Shown here in pieces: positions 45,901 to 60,900 of a stretch of DNA of 64,000 nucleotides (the first letter of the stretch is position 1; each line of letters starts with the position of its first letter). This DNA comes from Babylonia areolata (taxonomy: Eukaryota > Mollusca > Gastropoda > Neogastropoda > Buccinidae): assembly GCF_041734735.1 (NCBI RefSeq), contig NC_134883.1:22792104-22856103 (forward strand). The letters are read 5' to 3'. Both the position numbers and the translations under genes were made by a program. Under the pieces are notes generated by a model that was not told where the DNA came from, searched no databases, and saw only the letters and a list, made by a program, of their open reading frames with translations.

Positions 45901-48900
45901 CGTGTAGTGGGGCTGAATGAATCCGCCAGGTGTTAAGATCACCTGGTCAGTTTTTACAGGCAACCTGCAAGCTTCAGAACAAAAGCTAAGTGATTTTTCT
46001 GTGAATTTGATTAATAATTTGTCATGGCGTTATTGTTTAATGTTTGAATTATTAGTAAATGATTGAGAGGGCTCAAAGATGATTTGTCCGTTGAATGCAC
46101 GGAAAAACCGCTTATCTTTTCTGTGGACAGAGTGATTTTTCTGTGTGATTGACTGATAATTTATCATCGTGTTATTGCTTAATTATTGAATTATTAGTGA
46201 AGGACAGAGAGGGCCGACAGAGAGGGCCCAGAAACACCTAGAAACCGGCCGAAACCGCGCACAAATCGACCGTTGAAGTTATGCAACACTTAGCGGACCC
46301 TTCCTGACTGTGAGCTGGGTGGGGGCAGCATTTGAAATCGTGTAGTGGGGCTGAATGAATCCGCCAGGTGTTAAGATCATCTGGTCAGTTTTTACAGGCA
46401 ACCTGCAAGCTTCAGAACAAAAGCTAAGTGATTTTTCTGTGAATTTGATTAATAATTTGTCATGGCGTTATTGTTTAATGTTTGAATTATTAGTAAATTA
46501 TTGAGAGGGCTCAAAGATGATTTGTCCGTTGAATGCACGGAAAAACCGCTTATCTTTTCTGTGGACAGAGTGATTTTTCTGTGTGATTGACTGATAATTT
46601 ATCATCGTGTTATTGCTTAATTATTGAATTATTAGTGAAGGACAGAGAGGGCCGACAGAGAGGGCCCAGAAACACCTAGAAACCGGCCGAAACCGCGCAC
46701 AAATCGACCGTTGAAGTTATGCAACACTTAGCGGACCCTTCCTGACTGTGAGCTGGGTGGGGGCAGCATTTGAAATCGTGTAGTGGGGCTGAATGAATCC
46801 GCCAGGTGTTAAGATCATCTGGTCAGTTTTTACAGGCAACCTGCAAGCTTCAGAACAAAAGCTAAGTGATTTTTCTGTGAATTTGATTAATAATTTGTCA
46901 TGGCGTTATTGTTTAATGTTTGAATTATTAGTAAATGATTGAGAGGGCTCAAAGATGATTTGTCCGTTGAATGCACGGAAAAACCGCTTATCTTTTCTGT
47001 GGACAGAGTGATTTTTCTGTGTGATTGACTGATAATTTATCATCGTGTTATTGCTTAATTATTGAATTATTAGTGAAGGACAGAGAGGGCCGACAGAGAG
47101 GGCCCAGAAACACCTAGAAACCGGCCGAAACCGCGCACAAATCGACCGTTGAAGTTATGCAACACTTAGCGGACCCTTCCTGACTGTGAGCTGGGTGGGG
47201 GCAGCATTTGAAATCGTGTAGTGGGGCTGAATGAATCCGCCAGGTGTTAAGATCATCTGGTCAGTTTTTACAGGCAACCTGCAAGCTTCAGAACAAAAGC
47301 TAAGTGATTTTTCTGTGAATTTGATTAATAATTTGTCATGGCGTTATTGTTTAATGTTTGAATTATTAGTAAATTATTGAGAGGGCTCAAAGATGATTTG
47401 TCCGTTGAATGCACGGAAAAACCGCTTATCTTTTCTGTGGACAGAGTGATTTTTCTGTGTGATTGACTGATAATTTATCATCGTGTTATTGCTTAATTAT
47501 TGAATTATTAGTGAAGGACAGAGAGGGCCGACAGAGAGGGCCCAGAAACACCTAGAAACCGGCCGAAACCGCGCACAAATCGACCGTTGAAGTTATGCAA
47601 CACTTAGCGGACCCTTCCTGACTGTGAGCTGGGTGGGGGCAGCATTTGAAATCGTGTAGTGGGGCTGAATGAATCCGCCAGGTGTTAAGATCATCTGGTC
47701 AGTTTTTACAGGCAACCTGCAAGCTTCAGAACAAAAGCTAAGTGATTTTTCTGTGAATTTGATTAATAATTTGTCATGGCGTTATTGTTTAATGTTTGAA
47801 TTATTAGTAAATTATTGAGAGGGCTCAAAGATGATTTGTCCGTTGAATGCACGGAAAAACCGCTTATCTTTTCTGTGGACAGAGTGATTTTTCTGTGTGA
47901 TTGACTGATAATTTATCATCGTGTTATTGCTTAATTATTGAATTATTAGTGAAGGACAGAGAGGGCCGACAGAGAGGGCCCAGAAACACCTAGAAACCGG
48001 CCGAAACCGCGCACAAATCGACCGTTGAAGTTATGCAACACTTAGCGGACCCTTCCTGACTGTGAGCTGGGTGGGGGCAGCATTTGAAATCGTGTAGTGG
48101 GGCTGAATGAATCCGCCAGGTGTTAAGATCATCTGGTCAGTTTTTACAGGCAACCTGCAAGCTTCAGAACAAAAGCTAAGTGATTTTTCTGTGAATTTGA
48201 TTAATAATTTGTCATGGCGTTATTGTTTAATGTTTGAATTATTAGTAAATTATTGAGAGGGCTCAAAGATGATTTGTCCGTTGAATGCACGGAAAAACCG
48301 CTTATCTTTTCTGTGGACAGAGTGATTTTTCTGTGTGATTGACTGATAATTTATCATCGTGTTATTGCTTAATTATTGAATTATTAGTGAAGGACAGAGA
48401 GGGCCGACAGAGAGGGCCCAGAAACACCTAGAAACCGGCCGAAACCGCGCACAAATCGACCGTTGAAGTTATGCAACACTTAGCGGACCCTTCCTGACTG
48501 TGAGCTGGGTGGGGGCAGCATTTGAAATCGTGTAGTGGGGCTGAATGAATCCGCCAGGTGTTAAGATCATCTGGTCAGTTTTTACAGGCAACCTGCAAGC
48601 TTCAGAACAAAAGCTAAGTGATTTTTCTGTGAATTTGATTAATAATTTGTCATGGCGTTATTGTTTAATGTTTGAATTATTAGTAAATTATTGAGAGGGC
48701 TCAAAGATGATTTGTCCGTTGAATGCACGGAAAAACCGCTTATCTTTTCTGTGGACAGAGTGATTTTTCTGTGTGATTGACTGATAATTTATCATCGTGT
48801 TATTGCTTAATTATTGAATTATTAGTGAAGGACAGAGAGGGCCGACAGAGAGGGCCCAGAAACACCTAGAAACCGGCCGAAACCGCGCACAAATCGACCG

Positions 48901-51900
48901 TTGAAGTTATGCAACACTTAGCGGACCCTTCCTGACTGTGAGCTGGGTGGGGGCAGCATTTGAAATCGTGTAGTGGGGCTGAATGAATCCGCCAGGTGTT
49001 AAGATCATCTGGTCAGTTTTTACAGGCAACCTGCAAGCTTCAGAACAAAAGCTAAGTGATTTTTCTGTGAATTTGATTAATAATTTGTCATGGCGTTATT
49101 GTTTAATGTTTGAATTATTAGTAAATTATTGAGAGGGCTCAAAGATGATTTGTCCGTTGAATGCACGGAAAAACCGCTTATCTTTTCTGTGGACAGAGTG
49201 ATTTTTCTGTGTGATTGACTGATAATTTATCATCGTGTTATTGCTTAATTATTGAATTATTAGTGAAGGACAGAGAGGGCCGACAGAGAGGGCCCAGAAA
49301 CACCTAGAAACCGGCCGAAACCGCGCACAAATCGACCGTTGAAGTTATGCAACACTTAGCGGACCCTTCCTGACTGTGAGCTGGGTGGGGGCAGCATTTG
49401 AAATCGTGTAGTGGGGCTGAATGAATCCGCCAGGTGTTAAGATCATCTGGTCAGTTTTTACAGGCAACCTGCAAGCTTCAGAACAAAAGCTAAGTGATTT
49501 TTCTGTGAATTTGATTAATAATTTGTCATGGCGTTATTGTTTAATGTTTGAATTATTAGTAAATTATTGAGAGGGCTCAAAGATGATTTGTCCGTTGAAT
49601 GCACGGAAAAACCGCTTATCTTTTCTGTGGACAGAGTGATTTTTCTGTGTGATTGACTGATAATTTATCATCGTGTTATTGCTTAATTATTGAATTATTA
49701 GTGAAGGACAGAGAGGGCCGACAGAGAGGGCCCAGAAACACCTAGAAACCGGCCGAAACCGCGCACAAATCGACCGTTGAAGTTATGCAACACTTAGCGG
49801 ACCCTTCCTGACTGTGAGCTGGGTGGGGGCAGCATTTGAAATCGTGTAGTGGGGCTGAATGAATCCGCCAGGTGTTAAGATCATCTGGTCAGTTTTTACA
49901 GGCAACCTGCAAGCTTCAGAACAAAAGCTAAGTGATTTTTCTGTGAATTTGATTAATAATTTGTCATGGCGTTATTGTTTAATGTTTGAATTATTAGTAA
50001 ATTATTGAGAGGGCTCAAAGATGATTTGTCCGTTGAATGCACGGAAAAACCGCTTATCTTTTCTGTGGACAGAGTGATTTTTCTGTGTGATTGACTGATA
50101 ATTTATCATCGTGTTATTGCTTAATTATTGAATTATTAGTGAAGGACAGAGAGGGCCGACAGAGAGGGCCCAGAAACACCTAGAAACCGGCCGAAACCGC
50201 GCACAAATCGACCGTTGAAGTTATGCAACACTTAGCGGACCCTTCCTGACTGTGAGCTGGGTGGGGGCAGCATTTGAAATCGTGTAGTGGGGCTGAATGA
50301 ATCCGCCAGGTGTTAAGATCATCTGGTCAGTTTTTACAGGCAACCTGCAAGCTTCAGAACAAAAGCTAAGTGATTTTTCTGTGAATTTGATTAATAATTT
50401 GTCATGGCGTTATTGTTTAATGTTTGAATTATTAGTAAATTATTGAGAGGGCTCAAAGATGATTTGTCCGTTGAATGCACGGAAAAACCGCTTATCTTTT
50501 CTGTGGACAGAGTGATTTTTCTGTGTGATTGACTGATAATTTATCATCGTGTTATTGCTTAATTATTGAATTATTAGTGAAGGACAGAGAGGGCCGACAG
50601 AGAGGGCCCAGAAACACCTAGAAACCGGCCGAAACCGCGCACAAATCGACCGTTGAAGTTATGCAACACTTAGCGGACCCTTCCTGACTGTGAGCTGGGT
50701 GGGGGCAGCATTTGAAATCGTGTAGTGGGGCTGAATGAATCCGCCAGGTGTTAAGATCATCTGGTCAGTTTTTACAGGCAACCTGCAAGCTTCAGAACAA
50801 AAGCTAAGTGATTTTTCTGTGAATTTGATTAATAATTTGTCATGGCGTTATTGTTTAATGTTTGAATTATTAGTAAATTATTGAGAGGGCTCAAAGATGA
50901 TTTGTCCGTTGAATGCACGGAAAAACCGCTTATCTTTTCTGTGGACAGAGTGATTTTTCTGTGTGATTGACTGATAATTTATCATCGTGTTATTGCTTAA
51001 TTATTGAATTATTAGTGAAGGACAGAGAGGGCCGACAGAGAGGGCCCAGAAACACCTAGAAACCGGCCGAAACCGCGCACAAATCGACCGTTGAAGTTAT
51101 GCAACACTTAGCGGACCCTTCCTGACTGTGAGCTGGGTGGGGGCAGCATTTGAAATCGTGTAGTGGGGCTGAATGAATCCGCCAGGTGTTAAGATCATCT
51201 GGTCAGTTTTTACAGGCAACCTGCAAGCTTCAGAACAAAAGCTAAGTGATTTTTCTGTGAATTTGATTAATAATTTGTCATGGCGTTATTGTTTAATGTT
51301 TGAATTATTAGTAAATTATTGAGAGGGCTCAAAGATGATTTGTCCGTTGAATGCACGGAAAAACCGCTTATCTTTTCTGTGGACAGAGTGATTTTTCTGT
51401 GTGATTGACTGATAATTTATCATCGTGTTATTGCTTAATTATTGAATTATTAGTGAAGGACAGAGAGGGCCGACAGAGAGGGCCCAGAAACACCTAGAAA
51501 CCGGCCGAAACCGCGCACAAATCGACCGTTGAAGTTATGCAACACTTAGCGGACCCTTCCTGACTGTGAGCTGGGTGGGGGCAGCATTTGAAATCGTGTA
51601 GTGGGGCTGAATGAATCCGCCAGGTGTTAAGATCATCTGGTCAGTTTTTACAGGCAACCTGCAAGCTTCAGAACAAAAGCTAAGTGATTTTTCTGTGAAT
51701 TTGATTAATAATTTGTCATGGCGTTATTGTTTAATGTTTGAATTATTAGTAAATTATTGAGAGGGCTCAAAGATGATTTGTCCGTTGAATGCACGGAAAA
51801 ACCGCTTATCTTTTCTGTGGACAGAGTGATTTTTCTGTGTGATTGACTGATAATTTATCATCGTGTTATTGCTTAATTATTGAATTATTAGTGAAGGACA

Positions 51901-54900
51901 GAGAGGGCCGACAGAGAGGGCCCAGAAACACCTAGAAACCGGCCGAAACCGCGCACAAATCGACCGTTGAAGTTATGCAACACTTAGCGGACCCTTCCTG
52001 ACTGTGAGCTGGGTGGGGGCAGCATTTGAAATCGTGTAGTGGGGCTGAATGAATCCGCCAGGTGTTAAGATCATCTGGTCAGTTTTTACAGGCAACCTGC
52101 AAGCTTCAGAACAAAAGCTAAGTGATTTTTCTGTGAATTTGATTAATAATTTGTCATGGCGTTATTGTTTAATGTTTGAATTATTAGTAAATTATTGAGA
52201 GGGCTCAAAGATGATTTGTCCGTTGAATGCACGGAAAAACCGCTTATCTTTTCTGTGGACAGAGTGATTTTTCTGTGTGATTGACTGATAATTTATCATC
52301 GTGTTATTGCTTAATTATTGAATTATTAGTGAAGGACAGAGAGGGCCGACAGAGAGGGCCCAGAAACACCTAGAAACCGGCCGAAACCGCGCACAAATCG
52401 ACCGTTGAAGTTATGCAACACTTAGCGGACCCTTCCTGACTGTGAGCTGGGTGGGGGCAGCATTTGAAATCGTGTAGTGGGGCTGAATGAATCCGCCAGG
52501 TGTTAAGATCATCTGGTCAGTTTTTACAGGCAACCTGCAAGCTTCAGAACAAAAGCTAAGTGATTTTTCTGTGAATTTGATTAATAATTTGTCATGGCGT
52601 TATTGTTTAATGTTTGAATTATTAGTAAATATTGAGAGGGCTCAAAGATGATTTGTCCGTTGAATGCACGGAAAAACCGCTTATCTTTTCTGTGGACAGA
52701 GTGATTTTTCTGTGTGATTGACTGATAATTTATCATCGTGTTATTGCTTAATTATTGAATTATTAGTGAAGGACAGAGAGGGCCGACAGAGAGGGCCCAG
52801 AAACACCTAGAAACCGGCCGAAACCGCGCACAAATCGACCGTTGAAGTTATGCAACACTTAGCGGACCCTTCCTGACTGTGAGCTGGGTGGGGGCAGCAT
52901 TTGAAATCGTGTAGTGGGGCTGAATGAATCCGCCAGGTGTTAAGATCATCTGGTCAGTTTTTACAGGCAACCTGCAAGCTTCAGAACAAAAGCTAAGTGA
53001 TTTTTCTGTGAATTTGATTAATAATTTGTCATGGCGTTATTGTTTAATGTTTGAATTATTAGTAAATTATTGAGAGGGCTCAAAGATGATTTGTCCGTTG
53101 AATGCACGGAAAAACCGCTTATCTTTTCTGTGGACAGAGTGATTTTTCTGTGTGATTGACTGATAATTTATCATCGTGTTATTGCTTAATTATTGAATTA
53201 TTAGTGAAGGACAGAGAGGGCCGACAGAGAGGGCCCAGAAACACCTAGAAACCGGCCGAAACCGCGCACAAATCGACCGTTGAAGTTATGCAACACTTAG
53301 CGGACCCTTCCTGACTGTGAGCTGGGTGGGGGCAGCATTTGAAATCGTGTAGTGGGGCTGAATGAATCCGCCAGGTGTTAAGATCATCTGGTCAGTTTTT
53401 ACAGGCAACCTGCAAGCTTCAGAACAAAAGCTAAGTGATTTTTCTGTGAATTTGATTAATAATTTGTCATGGCGTTATTGTTTAATGTTTGAATTATTAG
53501 TAAATTATTGAGAGGGCTCAAAGATGATTTGTCCGTTGAATGCACGGAAAAACCGCTTATCTTTTCTGTGGACAGAGTGATTTTTCTGTGTGATTGACTG
53601 ATAATTTATCATCGTGTTATTGCTTAATTATTGAATTATTAGTGAAGGACAGAGAGGGCCGACAGAGAGGGCCCAGAAACACCTAGAAACCGGCCGAAAC
53701 CGCGCACAAATCGACCGTTGAAGTTATGCAACACTTAGCGGACCCTTCCTGACTGTGAGCTGGGTGGGGGCAGCATTTGAAATCGTGTAGTGGGGCTGAA
53801 TGAATCCGCCAGGTGTTAAGATCATCTGGTCAGTTTTTACAGGCAACCTGCAAGCTTCAGAACAAAAGCTAAGTGATTTTTCTGTGAATTTGATTAATAA
53901 TTTGTCATGGCGTTATTGTTTAATGTTTGAATTATTAGTAAATTATTGAGAGGGCTCAAAGATGATTTGTCCGTTGAATGCACGGAAAAACCGCTTATCT
54001 TTTCTGTGGACAGAGTGATTTTTCTGTGTGATTGACTGATAATTTATCATCGTGTTATTGCTTAATTATTGAATTATTAGTGAAGGACAGAGAGGGCCGA
54101 CAGAGAGGGCCCAGAAACACCTAGAAACCGGCCGAAACCGCGCACAAATCGACCGTTGAAGTTATGCAACACTTAGCGGACCCTTCCTGACTGTGAGCTG
54201 GGTGGGGGCAGCATTTGAAATCGTGTAGTGGGGCTGAATGAATCCGCCAGGTGTTAAGATCATCTGGTCAGTTTTTACAGGCAACCTGCAAGCTTCAGAA
54301 CAAAAGCTAAGTGATTTTTCTGTGAATTTGATTAATAATTTGTCATGGCGTTATTGTTTAATGTTTGAATTATTAGTAAATTATTGAGAGGGCTCAAAGA
54401 TGATTTGTCCGTTGAATGCACGGAAAAACCGCTTATCTTTTCTGTGGACAGAGTGATTTTTCTGTGTGATTGACTGATAATTTATCATCGTGTTATTGCT
54501 TAATTATTGAATTATTAGTGAAGGACAGAGAGGGCCGACAGAGAGGGCCCAGAAACACCTAGAAACCGGCCGAAACCGCGCACAAATCGACCGTTGAAGT
54601 TATGCAACACTTAGCGGACCCTTCCTGACTGTGAGCTGGGTGGGGGCAGCATTTGAAATCGTGTAGTGGGGCTGAATGAATCCGCCAGGTGTTAAGATCA
54701 TCTGGTCAGTTTTTACAGGCAACCTGCAAGCTTCAGAACAAAAGCTAAGTGATTTTTCTGTGAATTTGATTAATAATTTGTCATGGCGTTATTGTTTAAT
54801 GTTTGAATTATTAGTAAATTATTGAGAGGGCTCAAAGATGATTTGTCCGTTGAATGCACGGAAAAACCGCTTATCTTTTCTGTGGACAGAGTGATTTTTC

Positions 54901-57900
54901 TGTGTGATTGACTGATAATTTATCATCGTGTTATTGCTTAATTATTGAATTATTAGTGAAGGACAGAGAGGGCCGACAGAGAGGGCCCAGAAACACCTAG
55001 AAACCGGCCGAAACCGCGCACAAATCGACCGTTGAAGTTATGCAACACTTAGCGGACCCTTCCTGACTGTGAGCTGGGTGGGGGCAGCATTTGAAATCGT
55101 GTAGTGGGGCTGAATGAATCCGCCAGGTGTTAAGATCATCTGGTCAGTTTTTACAGGCAACCTGCAAGCTTCAGAACAAAAGCTAAGTGATTTTTCTGTG
55201 AATTTGATTAATAATTTGTCATGGCGTTATTGTTTAATGTTTGAATTATTAGTAAATTATTGAGAGGGCTCAAAGATGATTTGTCCGTTGAATGCACGGA
55301 AAAACCGCTTATCTTTTCTGTGGACAGAGTGATTTTTCTGTGTGATTGACTGATAATTTATCATCGTGTTATTGCTTAATTATTGAATTATTAGTGAAGG
55401 ACAGAGAGGGCCGACAGAGAGGGCCCAGAAACACCTAGAAACCGGCCGAAACCGCGCACAAATCGACCGTTGAAGTTATGCAACACTTAGCGGACCCTTC
55501 CTGACTGTGAGCTGGGTGGGGGCAGCATTTGAAATCGTGTAGTGGGGCTGAATGAATCCGCCAGGTGTTAAGATCATCTGGTCAGTTTTTACAGGCAACC
55601 TGCAAGCTTCAGAACAAAAGCTAAGTGATTTTTCTGTGAATTTGATTAATAATTTGTCATGGCGTTATTGTTTAATGTTTGAATTATTAGTAAATTATTG
55701 AGAGGGCTCAAAGATGATTTGTCCGTTGAATGCACGGAAAAACCGCTTATCTTTTCTGTGGACAGAGTGATTTTTCTGTGTGATTGACTGATAATTTATC
55801 ATCGTGTTATTGCTTAATTATTGAATTATTAGTGAAGGACAGAGAGGGCCGACAGAGAGGGCCCAGAAACACCTAGAAACCGGCCGAAACCGCGCACAAA
55901 TCGACCGTTGAAGTTATGCAACACTTAGCGGACCCTTCCTGACTGTGAGCTGGGTGGGGGCAGCATTTGAAATCGTGTAGTGGGGCTGAATGAATCCGCC
56001 AGGTGTTAAGATCATCTGGTCAGTTTTTACAGGCAACCTGCAAGCTTCAGAACAAAAGCTAAGTGATTTTTCTGTGAATTTGATTAATAATTTGTCATGG
56101 CGTTATTGTTTAATGTTTGAATTATTAGTAAATTATTGAGAGGGCTCAAAGATGATTTGTCCGTTGAATGCACGGAAAAACCGCTTATCTTTTCTGTGGA
56201 CAGAGTGATTTTTCTGTGTGATTGACTGATAATTTATCATCGTGTTATTGCTTAATTATTGAATTATTAGTGAAGGACAGAGAGGGCCGACAGAGAGGGC
56301 CCAGAAACACCTAGAAACCGGCCGAAACCGCGCACAAATCGACCGTTGAAGTTATGCAACACTTAGCGGACCCTTCCTGACTGTGAGCTGGGTGGGGGCA
56401 GCATTTGAAATCGTGTAGTGGGGCTGAATGAATCCGCCAGGTGTTAAGATCATCTGGTCAGTTTTTACAGGCAACCTGCAAGCTTCAGAACAAAAGCTAA
56501 GTGATTTTTCTGTGAATTTGATTAATAATTTGTCATGGCGTTATTGTTTAATGTTTGAATTATTAGTAAATTATTGAGAGGGCTCAAAGATGATTTGTCC
56601 GTTGAATGCACGGAAAAACCGCTTATCTTTTCTGTGGACAGAGTGATTTTTCTGTGTGATTGACTGATAATTTATCATCGTGTTATTGCTTAATTATTGA
56701 ATTATTAGTGAAGGACAGAGAGGGCCGACAGAGAGGGCCCAGAAACACCTAGAAACCGGCCGAAACCGCGCACAAATCGACCGTTGAAGTTATGCAACAC
56801 TTAGCGGACCCTTCCTGACTGTGAGCTGGGTGGGGGCAGCATTTGAAATCGTGTAGTGGGGCTGAATGAATCCGCCAGGTGTTAAGATCATCTGGTCAGT
56901 TTTTACAGGCAACCTGCAAGCTTCAGAACAAAAGCTAAGTGATTTTTCTGTGAATTTGATTAATAATTTGTCATGGCGTTATTGTTTAATGTTTGAATTA
57001 TTAGTAAATTATTGAGAGGGCTCAAAGATGATTTGTCCGTTGAATGCACGGAAAAACCGCTTATCTTTTCTGTGGACAGAGTGATTTTTCTGTGTGATTG
57101 ACTGATAATTTATCATCGTGTTATTGCTTAATTATTGAATTATTAGTGAAGGACAGAGAGGGCCGACAGAGAGGGCCCAGAAACACCTAGAAACCGGCCG
57201 AAACCGCGCACAAATCGACCGTTGAAGTTATGCAACACTTAGCGGACCCTTCCTGACTGTGAGCTGGGTGGGGGCAGCATTTGAAATCGTGTAGTGGGGC
57301 TGAATGAATCCGCCAGGTGTTAAGATCATCTGGTCAGTTTTTACAGGCAACCTGCAAGCTTCAGAACAAAAGCTAAGTGATTTTTCTGTGAATTTGATTA
57401 ATAATTTGTCATGGCGTTATTGTTTAATGTTTGAATTATTAGTAAATTATTGAGAGGGCTCAAAGATGATTTGTCCGTTGAATGCACGGAAAAACCGCTT
57501 ATCTTTTCTGTGGACAGAGTGATTTTTCTGTGTGATTGACTGATAATTTATCATCGTGTTATTGCTTAATTATTGAATTATTAGTGAAGGACAGAGAGGG
57601 CCGACAGAGAGGGCCCAGAAACACCTAGAAACCGGCCGAAACCGCGCACAAATCGACCGTTGAAGTTATGCAACACTTAGCGGACCCTTCCTGACTGTGA
57701 GCTGGGTGGGGGCAGCATTTGAAATCGTGTAGTGGGGCTGAATGAATCCGCCAGGTGTTAAGATCATCTGGTCAGTTTTTACAGGCAACCTGCAAGCTTC
57801 AGAACAAAAGCTAAGTGATTTTTCTGTGAATTTGATTAATAATTTGTCATGGCGTTATTGTTTAATGTTTGAATTATTAGTAAATTATTGAGAGGGCTCA

Positions 57901-60900
57901 AAGATGATTTGTCCGTTGAATGCACGGAAAAACCGCTTATCTTTTCTGTGGACAGAGTGATTTTTCTGTGTGATTGACTGATAATTTATCATCGTGTTAT
58001 TGCTTAATTATTGAATTATTAGTGAAGGACAGAGAGGGCCGACAGAGAGGGCCCAGAAACACCTAGAAACCGGCCGAAACCGCGCACAAATCGACCGTTG
58101 AAGTTATGCAACACTTAGCGGACCCTTCCTGACTGTGAGCTGGGTGGGGGCAGCATTTGAAATCGTGTAGTGGGGCTGAATGAATCCGCCAGGTGTTAAG
58201 ATCATCTGGTCAGTTTTTACAGGCAACCTGCAAGCTTCAGAACAAAAGCTAAGTGATTTTTCTGTGAATTTGATTAATAATTTGTCATGGCGTTATTGTT
58301 TAATGTTTGAATTATTAGTAAATTATTGAGAGGGCTCAAAGATGATTTGTCCGTTGAATGCACGGAAAAACCGCTTATCTTTTCTGTGGACAGAGTGATT
58401 TTTCTGTGTGATTGACTGATAATTTATCATCGTGTTATTGCTTAATTATTGAATTATTAGTGAAGGACAGAGAGGGCCGACAGAGAGGGCCCAGAAACAC
58501 CTAGAAACCGGCCGAAACCGCGCACAAATCGACCGTTGAAGTTATGCAACACTTAGCGGACCCTTCCTGACTGTGAGCTGGGTGGGGGCAGCATTTGAAA
58601 TCGTGTAGTGGGGCTGAATGAATCCGCCAGGTGTTAAGATCATCTGGTCAGTTTTTACAGGCAACCTGCAAGCTTCAGAACAAAAGCTAAGTGATTTTTC
58701 TGTGAATTTGATTAATAATTTGTCATGGCGTTATTGTTTAATGTTTGAATTATTAGTAAATTATTGAGAGGGCTCAAAGATGATTTGTCCGTTGAATGCA
58801 CGGAAAAACCGCTTATCTTTTCTGTGGACAGAGTGATTTTTCTGTGTGATTGACTGATAATTTATCATCGTGTTATTGCTTAATTATTGAATTATTAGTG
58901 AAGGACAGAGAGGGCCGACAGAGAGGGCCCAGAAACACCTAGAAACCGGCCGAAACCGCGCACAAATCGACCGTTGAAGTTATGCAACACTTAGCGGACC
59001 CTTCCTGACTGTGAGCTGGGTGGGGGCAGCATTTGAAATCGTGTAGTGGGGCTGAATGAATCCGCCAGGTGTTAAGATCATCTGGTCAGTTTTTACAGGC
59101 AACCTGCAAGCTTCAGAACAAAAGCTAAGTGATTTTTCTGTGAATTTGATTAATAATTTGTCATGGCGTTATTGTTTAATGTTTGAATTATTAGTAAATT
59201 ATTGAGAGGGCTCAAAGATGATTTGTCCGTTGAATGCACGGAAAAACCGCTTATCTTTTCTGTGGACAGAGTGATTTTTCTGTGTGATTGACTGATAATT
59301 TATCATCGTGTTATTGCTTAATTATTGAATTATTAGTGAAGGACAGAGAGGGCCGACAGAGAGGGCCCAGAAACACCTAGAAACCGGCCGAAACCGCGCA
59401 CAAATCGACCGTTGAAGTTATGCAACACTTAGCGGACCCTTCCTGACTGTGAGCTGGGTGGGGGCAGCATTTGAAATCGTGTAGTGGGGCTGAATGAATC
59501 CGCCAGGTGTTAAGATCATCTGGTCAGTTTTTACAGGCAACCTGCAAGCTTCAGAACAAAAGCTAAGTGATTTTTCTGTGAATTTGATTAATAATTTGTC
59601 ATGGCGTTATTGTTTAATGTTTGAATTATTAGTAAATTATTGAGAGGGCTCAAAGATGATTTGTCCGTTGAATGCACGGAAAAACCGCTTATCTTTTCTG
59701 TGGACAGAGTGATTTTTCTGTGTGATTGACTGATAATTTATCATCGTGTTATTGCTTAATTATTGAATTATTAGTGAAGGACAGAGAGGGCCGACAGAGA
59801 GGGCCCAGAAACACCTAGAAACCGGCCGAAACCGCGCACAAATCGACCGTTGAAGTTATGCAACACTTAGCGGACCCTTCCTGACTGTGAGCTGGGTGGG
59901 GGCAGCATTTGAAATCGTGTAGTGGGGCTGAATGAATCCGCCAGGTGTTAAGATCATCTGGTCAGTTTTTACAGGCAACCTGCAAGCTTCAGAACAAAAG
60001 CTAAGTGATTTTTCTGTGAATTTGATTAATAATTTGTCATGGCGTTATTGTTTAATGTTTGAATTATTAGTAAATTATTGAGAGGGCTCAAAGATGATTT
60101 GTCCGTTGAATGCACGGAAAAACCGCTTATCTTTTCTGTGGACAGAGTGATTTTTCTGTGTGATTGACTGATAATTTATCATCGTGTTATTGCTTAATTA
60201 TTGAATTATTAGTGAAGGACAGAGAGGGCCGACAGAGAGGGCCCAGAAACACCTAGAAACCGGCCGAAACCGCGCACAAATCGACCGTTGAAGTTATGCA
60301 ACACTTAGCGGACCCTTCCTGACTGTGAGCTGGGTGGGGGCAGCATTTGAAATCGTGTAGTGGGGCTGAATGAATCCGCCAGGTGTTAAGATCATCTGGT
60401 CAGTTTTTACAGGCAACCTGCAAGCTTCAGAACAAAAGCTAAGTGATTTTTCTGTGAATTTGATTAATAATTTGTCATGGCGTTATTGTTTAATGTTTGA
60501 ATTATTAGTAAATTATTGAGAGGGCTCAAAGATGATTTGTCCGTTGAATGCACGGAAAAACCGCTTATCTTTTCTGTGGACAGAGTGATTTTTCTGTGTG
60601 ATTGACTGATAATTTATCATCGTGTTATTGCTTAATTATTGAATTATTAGTGAAGGACAGAGAGGGCCGACAGAGAGGGCCCAGAAACACCTAGAAACCG
60701 GCCGAAACCGCGCACAAATCGACCGTTGAAGTTATGCAACACTTAGCGGACCCTTCCTGACTGTGAGCTGGGTGGGGGCAGCATTTGAAATCGTGTAGTG
60801 GGGCTGAATGAATCCGCCAGGTGTTAAGATCATCTGGTCAGTTTTTACAGGCAACCTGCAAGCTTCAGAACAAAAGCTAAGTGATTTTTCTGTGAATTTG

